Below are positions 1 through 5,474 of a DNA stretch of 5,474 nt, in pieces (position 1 is the first letter of the stretch; every line of letters begins with the position of its first letter). The notes beneath the pieces are model-generated. The model did no database searches and was not told the origin of the DNA. It saw only the letters and a list, made by a program, of their open reading frames with translations. A program made the translations under genes and the position numbers. The stretch is from an uncultured Lachnospiraceae bacterium (GTDB lineage: Bacteria > Bacillota > Clostridia > Lachnospirales > Lachnospiraceae), in assembly GCA_934338765.1 (NCBI GenBank), contig CAKRHL010000158.1, positions 1-5,474 of the forward strand. Direction: 5' to 3'.

Positions 1-1278
1 ACGAAGCGGCTCAAAATGACCCACACCCTCTACACGGTCTGCGATCGTCTCCTTATATACGATCTTTCCTGCCCCAAAAACTACCAACACATCAAACCGT
101 TCCTTAATCTGCCTCTGCAGGATCTCAAGCTGCACCTGTCCCATTACCTGCACCTGAATCTCCTGCAGCTCCTCAGACCACAGAACATGCAGCATGGGAT
201 CCTCTTCCTCCAGCATCCGCAGTTTCGGCAGAAACGCCGCCGGATGAACCTCCTCCGGAAGGATCATCTGATACGTCAGTACCGGCTCCAGAACAGGTTC
301 AGGAGAATCCTTCTCCACGCCAAGTCCCTGACCGGGATATGTTCCTGTCAGTCCCGTCAGTGCACAGACGCAGCCTGCTCCTGCCATGTCCACCGTCTCA
401 TACTTCTCTCCGGAATATATCCGGATCTGATTGACCTTTTCTGCCATCTGTCCGTCCTCGGCATTTTTTGGCAAATAAGAAAGTACATCCCTGACCTTTA
501 ATGCTCCTCCGGTGATCTTGACATATGTCAGACGATTTCCCTGAGTGTCCCGGAGGATTTTAAACACCCTTGCACCAAATTCTGTACCAAATTTAGGACA
601 CATACCATAATTTCTGACCCCATCCAACAGACTCTTCACACCATCCATTTTCAGTGCGGATCCAAAATAACACGGAAAAATCTTCCTCTCACAGATCAGC
701 CTTGCAATTTCGTCATCCGAAATTTCCCCATACTCCAGATATTGTTCCAATAAAGATTCTTCACAAAGAGCAGCACTTTCATAAATGCTGCCCTTTTGTT
801 CTGTCCCAAAATCCGTACAGTTATCCGATAATTTTTCTTTTATTTCTGCCATCAGACCAGACTGATCTGTGCCCTGTTGATCCATTTTATTTACAAAAAC
901 AAAGGCTGGCACCTGATAACGCTCCAAAAGCTTCCAGAGTGTTCTGGTATGTCCCTGCACTCCATCCATACCACTCACCACAAGAATGGCATAATCAAGC
1001 ACCTGAAGGGTTCTCTCCATCTCAGCCGAAAAATCAACATGCCCCGGTGTATCTAACAACGATATCTCCATATCATCGGTTCGAAGCATTGCCTGTTTCG
1101 AAAAGATCGTGATCCCCCGTTCTCTCTCCATCTCATAAGTATCCAGAAAAGCATCTTTGCTGTCCACCCGTCCAAACTTGCGGATCATCCCACAAATATA
1201 TAACATTGCCTCCGACAATGTTGTTTTCCCGGCATCAACATGCGCCAATATACCAATACATAAATTTTTTTTATTCAT
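1..1278 (-). CDS. Tet(M)/EF-G-like translational GTPase (ribosomal protection type), C-terminus beyond the left edge
   Basis: The first 426 codons are present and the frame stays open to the window edge. Reading from ATG at 1278, the G domain is intact: G1 AHVDAGKTT (residues 12-20), G2 RGIT (54-57), G3 DTPGH (76-80), G4 NKMD (130-133) and G5 GSALK (206-210). A domain II beta-barrel follows from about residue 233 and a domain III-like region from about 335 to 405. The last residues, GHFEPLR, open domain IV; the rest of domain IV and domain V lie outside. Classical Tet(M) is about 640 residues, so roughly a third is missing. Known proteins of this family bind the ribosome, hydrolyse GTP and can eject tetracycline. 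However, GHFEPLR resembles a chromosomal Tet(M)-like group common in clostridia, whose members do not all give resistance. The GTPase assignment is certain; a resistance phenotype is not shown. It is the last gene of a same-strand run, 169 bp after a hypothetical gene. Confidence 0.93.
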   Translation of the reverse strand, partial: MNKKNLCIGILAHVDAGKTTLSEAMLYICGMIRKFGRVDSKDAFLDTYEMERERGITIFSKQAMLRTDDMEISLLDTPGHVDFSAEMERTLQVLDYAILVVSGMDGVQGHTRTLWKLLERYQVPAFVFVNKMDQQGTDQSGLMAEIKEKLSDNCTDFGTEQKGSIYESAALCEESLLEQYLEYGEISDDEIARLICERKIFPCYFGSALKMDGVKSLLDGVRNYGMCPKFGTEFGARVFKILRDTQGNRLTYVKITGGALKVRDVLSYLPKNAEDGQMAEKVNQIRIYSGEKYETVDMAGAGCVCALTGLTGTYPGQGLGVEKDSPEPVLEPVLTYQMILPEEVHPAAFLPKLRMLEEEDPMLHVLWSEELQEIQVQVMGQVQLEILQRQIKERFDVLVVFGAGKIVYKETIADRVEGVGHFEPLR

Positions 1279-1289
1279 AGTGATCAAAA

Positions 1290-1296
1290 CCCCTCT
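1290..1296 (-). promoter_or_regulatory. Ribosome binding site of the Tet(M)-like GTPase gene
   Basis: The minus strand reads AGAGGGG, with 11 nt before the ATG at 1278. The spacing is slightly long, but no better start or site lies nearby and the start gives the expected family N-terminus (MNKKNLCIGILAHVDAGKT). Confidence 0.6.
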
Positions 1297-1323
1297 GCCA
1301 GAATCATCTTTGCCTTTGAGAGA

Positions 1324-1354
1324 ATAAAGAGTTTCACAAAAGGAAACTCTTTAT
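1324..1354 (-). terminator. Possible weak intrinsic terminator or attenuator ahead of the GTPase gene
   Basis: This is a perfect 12-bp stem with a 7-nt loop, ending in CTCTTTATTCT on the minus strand. The stem is AT-rich with only four G:C pairs, and the U tract is interrupted, so termination would be inefficient. It lies between the hypothetical gene at 1448-1921 and the GTPase start, where partial termination or a regulated attenuator would fit. The plus-strand tail (CTCTTTATATC) is similar, so the element is nearly symmetric. Confidence 0.35.
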
Positions 1355-1407
1355 ATCAATATATCTGCGCACGATTTCTGCGCATAACGGAGTTTCGAAG
1401 AAACTCC
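1324..1407. repeat. Double-palindrome block: two hairpins with shared arms flanking a pair of TGCGCA sites
   Basis: On the plus strand, 1324-1335 pairs perfectly with 1343-1354 (12 bp, core AAAGAGTTTC/GAAACTCTTT, 7-nt loop), and 1389-1396 pairs perfectly with 1400-1407 (GGAGTTTC/GAAACTCC, 3-nt loop). Both stems contain the same GAGTTTC/GAAACTC arms, so arms of one hairpin can also pair with arms of the other. Between them are two copies of the palindrome TGCGCA (1366-1371 and 1379-1384). On the minus strand the block occupies most of the 169-bp leader of the GTPase gene, and the first-named hairpin is followed by TTTATTCT, a weak terminator-like tail. It could be a dispersed REP/MITE-like repeat, a terminator for the gene at 1448-1921, or an attenuator for the GTPase gene. 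The structure is seen directly; its role is not decided. Confidence 0.75.
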
Positions 1408-1447
1408 TAATATAAGCTTTTATGCTATTGTACGGAAATTCATCAAC

Positions 1448-1921
1448 TCAATCGGAATGACGGTTCATAAACCGTTCCCATACTTCCACATCGTGTTTGG
1501 CATATACCTTCGCCAGATATGTTCTTTCATTGGCATCCAGATATATTTCATACTCATATGGAAGCTCTCCCTCTGTCGGTCTGCGAAGGATCTGATAGAC
1601 TGCTCCTCCCGCCATAGCCTCCATCCATCCGGGATACTCCTCCGGTGTCAGCACCTTATCCTCTATGCTCTCCCTGAAGTTTCCATCGGCATCGTACAGC
1701 TTATAGCCCTCCTCTACGATCCGGTCGATCTGCACATGCTGAAGCTGCAACGTCAGCTCATTGGTTCCCATTTTACGGATATCCCGGTTACAGGAATTAT
1801 CTGGCAGGATCGTCACGTATCCCAGTTCCAGATAAAGATGACCATTTTCCATATGGAGTTGTCCAATGTCTGCATCTTGAAATTCAAAGTTCTCCCACTC
1901 ATCCACCGTACGATATCCCAT
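1448..1921 (-). CDS. Hypothetical acidic protein, 157 aa
   Basis: I do not recognise this family. The protein is soluble-looking, with no signal peptide, no membrane segment and a clear excess of Asp and Glu. It begins MGYRTVDEWENFEFQDADIG and has several alternating hydrophobic stretches (for example HLYLELGYVTIL around residues 28-39 and LTLQLQHVQI around 56-65), suggesting a beta-rich fold. A more helical, Glu-rich C-terminal part ends in WERFMNRHSD. There is one cysteine, and no obvious catalytic or metal motif. The start is supported by GAGGG six bases upstream of the ATG. It lies 83 bp after the AICAR transformylase gene on the same strand with no clear terminator between, so it may be co-transcribed with the purine genes. 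A link to purine metabolism is only inference from position. Confidence 0.8.
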   Translation of the reverse strand: MGYRTVDEWENFEFQDADIGQLHMENGHLYLELGYVTILPDNSCNRDIRKMGTNELTLQLQHVQIDRIVEEGYKLYDADGNFRESIEDKVLTPEEYPGWMEAMAGGAVYQILRRPTEGELPYEYEIYLDANERTYLAKVYAKHDVEVWERFMNRHSD

Positions 1922-1927
1922 GATATT

Positions 1928-1932
1928 CCCTC
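1928..1932 (-). promoter_or_regulatory. Ribosome binding site of the hypothetical gene
   Basis: The minus strand reads GAGGG six bases before the ATG at 1921, with a second purine run, GGGAAGG (1934-1940), just upstream. This supports translation of the small unknown gene. Confidence 0.7.
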
Positions 1933-2004
1933 ACCTTCCCGTTTAAGTATTGATCTGCCGGGTCATCCCATCAATTTTCATCGAAACACCGGCCACTGTC
2001 ATTT

Positions 2005-3180
2005 TTAGTGATGGAACAGACGGATACCGGTAAAGCTCATGGCGATGCCATGTTTGTTACAAGCCTCGATCACCTCTCCGTCACGGATAGATCCACCCGG
2101 CTGCGCAATATACTTCACACCGCTTCGGAATGCACGCTCAATATTATCACTGAATGGGAAGAATGCATCAGAGCCAAGGGTCACATCTGTTGCCTTGGAA
2201 AGCCATGCTTTCTTCTCTTCCTTTGTAAATACCGGAGGCTTCTCGGTAAATACTCTCTCCCACTCGCCGTCAGCCAGAACATCCATGTAATCCTCACCGA
2301 TATAAAGATCAATGGCATTGTCACGGTCTGCTCTCTTCATGCCCTCTTTAAACGGAAGTCCCAGTACCTGCGGAGACTGTCTTAACAGCCAGTTATCTGC
2401 CTTGCTGCCGGCCAGTCTGGTACAATGGATCCTTGACTGCTGTCCTGCTCCGATTCCGATCGCCTGTCCGTCTTTGACAAAGCATACAGAATTGGACTGT
2501 GTATATTTCAGCGTGATCATGGCGATCGCCATATCAACCTTGGCAGAATCCGGAATATCCTTATTCTCCGTTACCACATTGCTGAAGAAATCCTTATCAA
2601 TATTTAACTCGTTCCTTCCCTGCTCGAAGGTAATGCCAAATACCTCCTTATGCTCGATCGGATCCGGCTCATAATTCTCATCGATCTGGATAATCGCATA
2701 ATTGCCCTTTTTCTTCTCCTTAAGAAGCTCCAATGCCTCCGGTTCATAACCAGGTGCAATGATACCATCCGAGAACTCTCTCTTGATCATCTTAGCCGTG
2801 CAGACATCGCAGACATCTGAAAGCGCGATGAAATCACCGTAAGAAGACATTCTGTCTGCGCCTCTGGCTCTGGCATAAGCAGCAGCAAGAGGAGTCAGCT
2901 CTCCCAGATCATCTACCCAGTAAATCTTTGCCAGAACATCAGACAGAGGAAGTCCTACTGCTGCCCCGGCAGGAGATACATGCTTGAAAGAGGTTGCTGC
3001 AGGAAGTCCGGTTGCTTTCTTTAACTCGCGGACTAGCTGCCAGCCGTTAAATGCATCCAGAAAGTTAATATATCCAGGCTTTCCGTTGAGCACCTTGATC
3101 GGAAGCTCGCCCTCCTTCATATAGATCTTGGAAGGCTTCTGATTTGGGTTACATCCATATTTTAATTCTAATTCTTTCAT
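2005..3180 (-). CDS. purH: Stand-alone AICAR formyltransferase (PurH C-terminal domain only)
   Basis: The product transfers a formyl group from 10-formyl-tetrahydrofolate to AICAR (ZMP), giving FAICAR, the penultimate cytoplasmic step of IMP synthesis. Hallmarks are LKYGCNPNQ (residues 6-14), the catalytic Lys-His pair in [13 protein letters not shown] (K66, H67), KYTQSNSV (225-232), [17 protein letters not shown] (242-258), the SDAFFPF motif near the C-terminus and the final RLFHH. At 391 residues it begins directly at the transformylase domain; the N-terminal MGS-like IMP cyclohydrolase domain of ordinary PurH (about 200 residues) is absent. The sequence resembles the vertebrate-type transformylase, where the equivalent Lys-His is 266-267. 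The start at 3180 is preferred over an in-frame ATG at 3189 because AAGGA at 3189-3193 lies 8 nt before 3180 but overlaps 3189. It follows the PurO gene by 74 bp; the two supply together what bifunctional PurH does alone. Confidence 0.95.
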   Translation of the reverse strand: MKELELKYGCNPNQKPSKIYMKEGELPIKVLNGKPGYINFLDAFNGWQLVRELKKATGLPAATSFKHVSPAGAAVGLPLSDVLAKIYWVDDLGELTPLAAAYARARGADRMSSYGDFIALSDVCDVCTAKMIKREFSDGIIAPGYEPEALELLKEKKKGNYAIIQIDENYEPDPIEHKEVFGITFEQGRNELNIDKDFFSNVVTENKDIPDSAKVDMAIAMITLKYTQSNSVCFVKDGQAIGIGAGQQSRIHCTRLAGSKADNWLLRQSPQVLGLPFKEGMKRADRDNAIDLYIGEDYMDVLADGEWERVFTEKPPVFTKEEKKAWLSKATDVTLGSDAFFPFSDNIERAFRSGVKYIAQPGGSIRDGEVIEACNKHGIAMSFTGIRLFHH

Positions 3181-3188
3181 TATGATCA

Positions 3189-3193
3189 TCCTT
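3189..3193 (-). promoter_or_regulatory. Ribosome binding site that fixes the AICAR transformylase start at 3180
   Basis: AAGGA on the minus strand ends 8 nt before the ATG at 3180. It shares a base with the in-frame ATG at 3189, which therefore has no usable site. The protein starts MKELELKYG, not [12 protein letters not shown]. Confidence 0.75.
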
Positions 3194-3254
3194 TCTTTGT
3201 ATTATTTTAGTATATTTTGTTCATCTGTGCATTTCCCATGGATTTTCAGGCAGA

Positions 3255-3968
3255 TTATTTATTTTTATTAATGATACGTGACTTGCACTCTCCTGTCGCG
3301 ATATCAATATAACGAACAAACAGGGATACCTTATTGTCCTCATTCAGACTGCTCCAGAGCATTTCTGCAAATGCATCCATATCGTCCAGCATCTCTACCG
3401 GCTTTGGCTCTCCCTCAAAACTTGGAAGCGGATTGCCATCACCCATATAAGTATGAATAAAATGTCCCTCTCCGGCTACCGGATTGCTGTAAGCAAAGGT
3501 ATAGCGGTTGCAGGCATCCGGATTGCCATTATTGCTTTTCAGAATGGACATCGCATAATTGTACTCTCCATTCTCCACATGCATAATACCTGAAATCCTC
3601 GGTGTATAATTTGGAGCATCCGGCTCAAACTCTCTGGTGCGAAGCGCCTGCTCAAATGTCTGCTGCTTGTCCATCAGATCATAGATCGTATCGGTCTGAT
3701 CTCCGTTTGTTACGATGGTCTTGTTCCCTAAAACACGAACCGGTGCATAAATGATCAGACTTGGATCGCTGAGCTTGGACGGATCAAACGCCTGTGTCCT
3801 GATTCCCTCCCCGTCCTCTACAAAGACACGGTTACGGCTGTTTTCACTTCTGCCCATAATGAAATATGCGGTCGCTGCATATTTGCCGTTTGGAGTCTTT
3901 CCGATCACAATTCCTCTGCCCGGATACGCATTTCCTTTAAGTTCCTTCTGTAATGATAACTTCTGCAT
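3255..3968 (-). CDS. purO: IMP cyclohydrolase, PurO (archaeal-type) family
   Basis: The 237-residue product closes the ring of FAICAR to give IMP, the last step of de novo purine synthesis. The N-terminal signature NAYPGRGIVIGKTPNGKYAA, followed by YFIMGRSENSRNRVF (residues 13-49), matches the Y-x-GR...G...G...Y...GRS..SRNR pattern of the PurO/IMP_cyclohyd family, which is unrelated to the MGS-like cyclohydrolase domain of PurH. Further family-like stretches are LKSNNGNPDACNRYTFAYSN (148-167) and HTYMGDGNPLPSFEGEP (173-189). Length is normal for the family (around 200-240) and no membrane segment or signal is present. The start has an excellent AGGAGGA site 5 nt upstream. It is the first gene after a promoter, ZTP riboswitch and terminator, and precedes the AICAR transformylase gene, whose product FAICAR is its substrate. 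The short form of its partner explains why a separate cyclohydrolase is needed. Confidence 0.93.
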   Translation of the reverse strand: MQKLSLQKELKGNAYPGRGIVIGKTPNGKYAATAYFIMGRSENSRNRVFVEDGEGIRTQAFDPSKLSDPSLIIYAPVRVLGNKTIVTNGDQTDTIYDLMDKQQTFEQALRTREFEPDAPNYTPRISGIMHVENGEYNYAMSILKSNNGNPDACNRYTFAYSNPVAGEGHFIHTYMGDGNPLPSFEGEPKPVEMLDDMDAFAEMLWSSLNEDNKVSLFVRYIDIATGECKSRIINKNK

Positions 3969-3973
3969 AGTAA

Positions 3974-3980
3974 TCCTCCT
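3974..3980 (-). promoter_or_regulatory. Strong ribosome binding site of the PurO gene
   Basis: AGGAGGA on the minus strand lies 5 nt before the ATG at 3968. It sits just downstream of the riboswitch terminator and outside its stem, so control is more likely by transcription termination than by hiding this site. Confidence 0.85.
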
Positions 3981-3987
3981 ATGTTTT

Positions 3988-4034
3988 TAAAATATAAAAA
4001 CCGCCTGAACAACCCTTGCGGCTGCCCAGACGGT
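3988..4034 (-). terminator. Intrinsic terminator, expression platform of the ZTP riboswitch
   Basis: On the minus strand, 4034-4020 pairs with 4014-4000 in a continuous 15-bp stem that includes four G.U wobbles. The loop is GCAAG (4019-4015), followed by TTTTTATATTTTA. The 5' arm begins ACCGTCTGGGC, which is also the conserved 3' element of the aptamer, so aptamer folding and terminator folding exclude each other. Ligand binding should therefore prevent termination and allow the PurO gene to be transcribed. Confidence 0.88.
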
Positions 4035-4097
4035 CGGCTTTCCATATTCCCCATGCTTCCCGCAGGTACTCCTGCTTGCTCCGTCAGTCACATGAAG
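4023..4097 (-). ncRNA. ZTP (pfl) riboswitch aptamer
   Basis: The minus-strand RNA carries the class hallmarks: GUGACUGACGG (4091-4081), and GCCGACCGUCUGGGCA (4038-4023) close to the consensus CCGCCUGGGCA. A plausible fold is P1 CUUCAUG/CAUGGGG (4097-4091 with 4055-4049, two wobbles) and P2 GCAGG/CCUGC (4075-4071 with 4066-4062), separated by a large internal loop. A small 3' hairpin GCC/GGC (4038-4036 with 4026-4024) has loop bases CCGUC (4033-4029) that pair with GACGG (4085-4081) of the internal loop, forming the class pseudoknot. This class senses ZMP/ZTP, signals of low 10-formyl-folate, and usually controls purine or folate genes; here it precedes the two ZMP-consuming steps. Compared with the common GGCGG/CCGCC pair, both sides are changed and pairing is kept. 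Confidence 0.92.
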
Positions 4098-4112
4098 TTC
4101 GCTTTCTATATT

Positions 4113-4141
4113 AGAATAACTGATTCCGGATCATTTGACAA
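4113..4141 (-). promoter_or_regulatory. Sigma-A-type promoter of the ZTP riboswitch and purine operon
   Basis: TTGTCA (4141-4136) and TATTCT (4118-4113) are separated by exactly 17 bp. Transcription would start near 4106, about ten bases before the first base of aptamer P1, which is where a riboswitch promoter is expected. Confidence 0.75.
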
Positions 4142-4195
4142 GCCCAAACCATCATAAATTATACATATCTTTCCATCTGCTGTGCTATCCTCTAT

Positions 4196-5474
4196 TTACC
4201 TGCTGATATCCTCCATGGAAATAATGATCCATTCTCCCTGCTGTCTGGTGCAGGTATAACAGTAGCTCTGCTTTACAATTTTAGTGGACGCATCTGCATA
4301 GGATACCTTAATGGCCTCTTTGGAATCAATCTGTATCTCATACTCCTCACTGACTCTTACGGCAGATGTCTCAATACTTTTTGCCTTTTCCCGAATTCCC
4401 CGTTTATGGTAATTTTTCGCCAGATCCCGCTGTTGTCTGTACATTTCCGTATCTTCTCTCACAACATATTTCAGCCGGTCCGTTTTTCCACTGTTGACTG
4501 CTTTGGTAAAGCACTCCACATAATTTTCAAAAAGCTTCTGGCAGTCTGTCATATCCTGCTCTGACAATTCCCCCGGATCCGTTTTGTCTGTCAATCCCTC
4601 TAACGACAGTATTCCGGCTGCCTGACCTGTCATCAGAGGATTATCGGTCAAGCGGATCCCCAGATGATCCCGGAGCTGTTCTGCCCATCCTTCTTCCCCC
4701 GGATTTTGCATCAACAGAGCATTGCTGCCCGGAATATTTCCCGTCTGTAACCTTTGCTCTGCTGCTTTACCGGAATTCTCTCTGCTCATTGCCATTCCTG
4801 CTCCTGTACTGCAGGTCAATAAAACTGCAGCACTGACAACCATCACCACCGGAATCGCAACCCATCTGGAATATTTCTTCGGCTGGCAGATTGCAAGAAT
4901 CCGGCGTCTCATCTCCCGTCCCTTCCTGCTCATAGGCATCATGGAATAACGGAAATCCCCCCAGTGCTGTTCTCCTGCGATCTGTATCAGAAGTGATCCA
5001 TATGCAAGACGTTTGTCTTCCCCCAACAGACGGATCACCGTCTCATCACAAAACATCTCTGCATCCTTTTTTGAATAACTCACAGCGATCCACACAAAAG
5101 GATCAAACCAGTACACAGAAAGCAACAGGATACGAAGCATGGCCCAGATATAATCCCGGTGGAGATAATGAACATATTCGTGAAGCACCATCTGCTCAAT
5201 CTCCTCCTGCTCTCTGTCAAGCAGACTCTCCGGCAGATAAATGACCGGTCGGAACATTCCGTACAGGCATGGTGTCTGCAGCACTCCCGTCCCATAGACA
5301 ACCACATTCCCCCGCTGTCCCAGATATCTCCGGTCCGTTTTCAGGCGGTGCATCAGACTGACATTGGACCATACAAAAAAGCAAAGCACTATTCCGGAAA
5401 TGCTGATCCAGCCTGCAATGCTGATCCGTTTCCACGGCAGCCCCTTCAGCTTCGCACCCCAGGAAGATTTTGTA
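4196..5474 (-). CDS. M56 (BlaR1/MecR1-type) membrane metallopeptidase with a non-PBP C-terminal domain, N-terminus beyond the right edge
   Basis: The frame is open to the right edge, giving 425 complete codons. An apparent GTG start at 5389 is internal, because upstream codons encode more of a membrane helix (RISIAGWISISGIVLCFFVW). The zinc site HEYVH (5168-5182) follows FRPVIYLPESLL, and the BlaR1-like DAEMFCDETVI follows a hydrophobic segment (MLRILLLSVYWFDPFVWIAV). After a basic stretch comes the last membrane helix (WVAIPVVMVVSAAVLL). The remaining 200 or so residues should be extracellular: a linker, then a region from FENYVECFTKAVNSGKTDRL to the C-terminus that looks like an NTF2-like fold ending in WIIISMEDISR. 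No penicillin-binding motifs (SxxK, KTG) are seen in it, so the ligand is probably not a beta-lactam bound covalently. In the family, signal binding activates the protease, which relieves a BlaI/MecI repressor; such a gene would lie beyond the right edge. Confidence 0.9.
   Translation of the reverse strand, partial: TKSSWGAKLKGLPWKRISIAGWISISGIVLCFFVWSNVSLMHRLKTDRRYLGQRGNVVVYGTGVLQTPCLYGMFRPVIYLPESLLDREQEEIEQMVLHEYVHYLHRDYIWAMLRILLLSVYWFDPFVWIAVSYSKKDAEMFCDETVIRLLGEDKRLAYGSLLIQIAGEQHWGDFRYSMMPMSRKGREMRRRILAICQPKKYSRWVAIPVVMVVSAAVLLTCSTGAGMAMSRENSGKAAEQRLQTGNIPGSNALLMQNPGEEGWAEQLRDHLGIRLTDNPLMTGQAAGILSLEGLTDKTDPGELSEQDMTDCQKLFENYVECFTKAVNSGKTDRLKYVVREDTEMYRQQRDLAKNYHKRGIREKAKSIETSAVRVSEEYEIQIDSKEAIKVSYADASTKIVKQSYCYTCTRQQGEWIIISMEDISR

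Noticed and set aside
1420..1443. A 7-codon ORF (MNFRTIA) just after the stop of the hypothetical gene, as a leader peptide of the GTPase gene.
   Set aside because: There is no credible ribosome binding site, and its length is within chance expectation.
1408..1450. Promoter for the GTPase gene (TTGAGT or TTGATG with TACAAT or TATATT on the minus strand).
   Set aside because: Hexamers with good sequence have wrong spacing (8 or 13 bp), and those with 17 bp have a poor -35. No convincing pair was found.
1943..2002. A 19-codon minus-strand ORF (MTVAGVSMKIDGM... to TAA) that nearly fills the gap between the AICAR transformylase stop and the hypothetical gene.
   Set aside because: No ribosome binding site precedes it, it is very short, and it matches no family I know; chance or a decayed remnant is more likely.
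1457..2008. Long plus-strand frames opposite the hypothetical gene and the AICAR transformylase gene, and likewise at 16-501 and 654-1112 opposite the GTPase.
   Set aside because: They are antisense to well-supported genes, lack ribosome binding sites, and have implausible compositions (rich in His, Leu, Pro, Ser, Cys).
3181..3254. A separate promoter for the AICAR transformylase in the 74-bp gap (TATACT-like -10).
   Set aside because: No matching -35 at usual spacing; simple operon read-through from the PurO gene explains its expression.
4094..4107. A PurR box (GCGAACTT core) near the riboswitch transcription start.
   Set aside because: It matches only the core, with several mismatches to the Bacillus consensus, and lies over the expected start site and aptamer 5' end; there is no second half-site.
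5387..5389. GTG at 5389 as the true start of the M56 peptidase.
   Set aside because: The frame continues upstream to the window edge and encodes the first half of a membrane helix, so this is an internal valine.

Overview
The window comes from a low-to-mid GC Firmicute, most likely a gut clostridium of the family Lachnospiraceae. The evidence is a PurO-type IMP cyclohydrolase beside a stand-alone AICAR transformylase, a ZTP riboswitch ahead of them, a Tet(M)-like GTPase, strong AGGAGG-type ribosome binding sites, and the base composition. All five genes lie on the minus strand, so transcription runs from right to left. The two end genes are cut by the window edges.

From right to left: (1) 4196-5474 is a BlaR1/MecR1-type M56 membrane metallopeptidase whose N-terminus lies beyond the right edge; its C-terminal domain is not a penicillin-binding domain. 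(2) 3970-4145 is a complete control region. It has a sigma-A-like promoter (TTGTCA, 17 bp, TATTCT), a ZTP (pfl) riboswitch aptamer, and an intrinsic terminator that reuses the aptamer's 3' conserved strand. (3) 3255-3968 is a PurO-family IMP cyclohydrolase, followed by (4) 2005-3180, an AICAR transformylase lacking the usual PurH cyclohydrolase domain. Together these two carry out the last two steps of IMP synthesis, normally done by bifunctional PurH. The riboswitch ligands (ZMP/ZTP, i.e. AICAR nucleotides) are the transformylase substrate or its derivative, so substrate build-up should switch on the genes that consume it. (5) 1448-1921 is a small acidic protein of unknown function. (6) 1-1278 is the N-terminal two thirds of a translational GTPase of the Tet(M)/EF-G ribosomal-protection type. 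It is preceded at 1324-1407 by an unusual palindromic block: two hairpins with the same GAGTTTC/GAAACTC arms around a pair of TGCGCA palindromes.

No tRNA, rRNA, CRISPR array, transposase or phage gene was seen. The most notable parts are the ZTP switch with its compensated pseudoknot pair, the split PurH pathway, and the double palindrome upstream of the GTPase gene.
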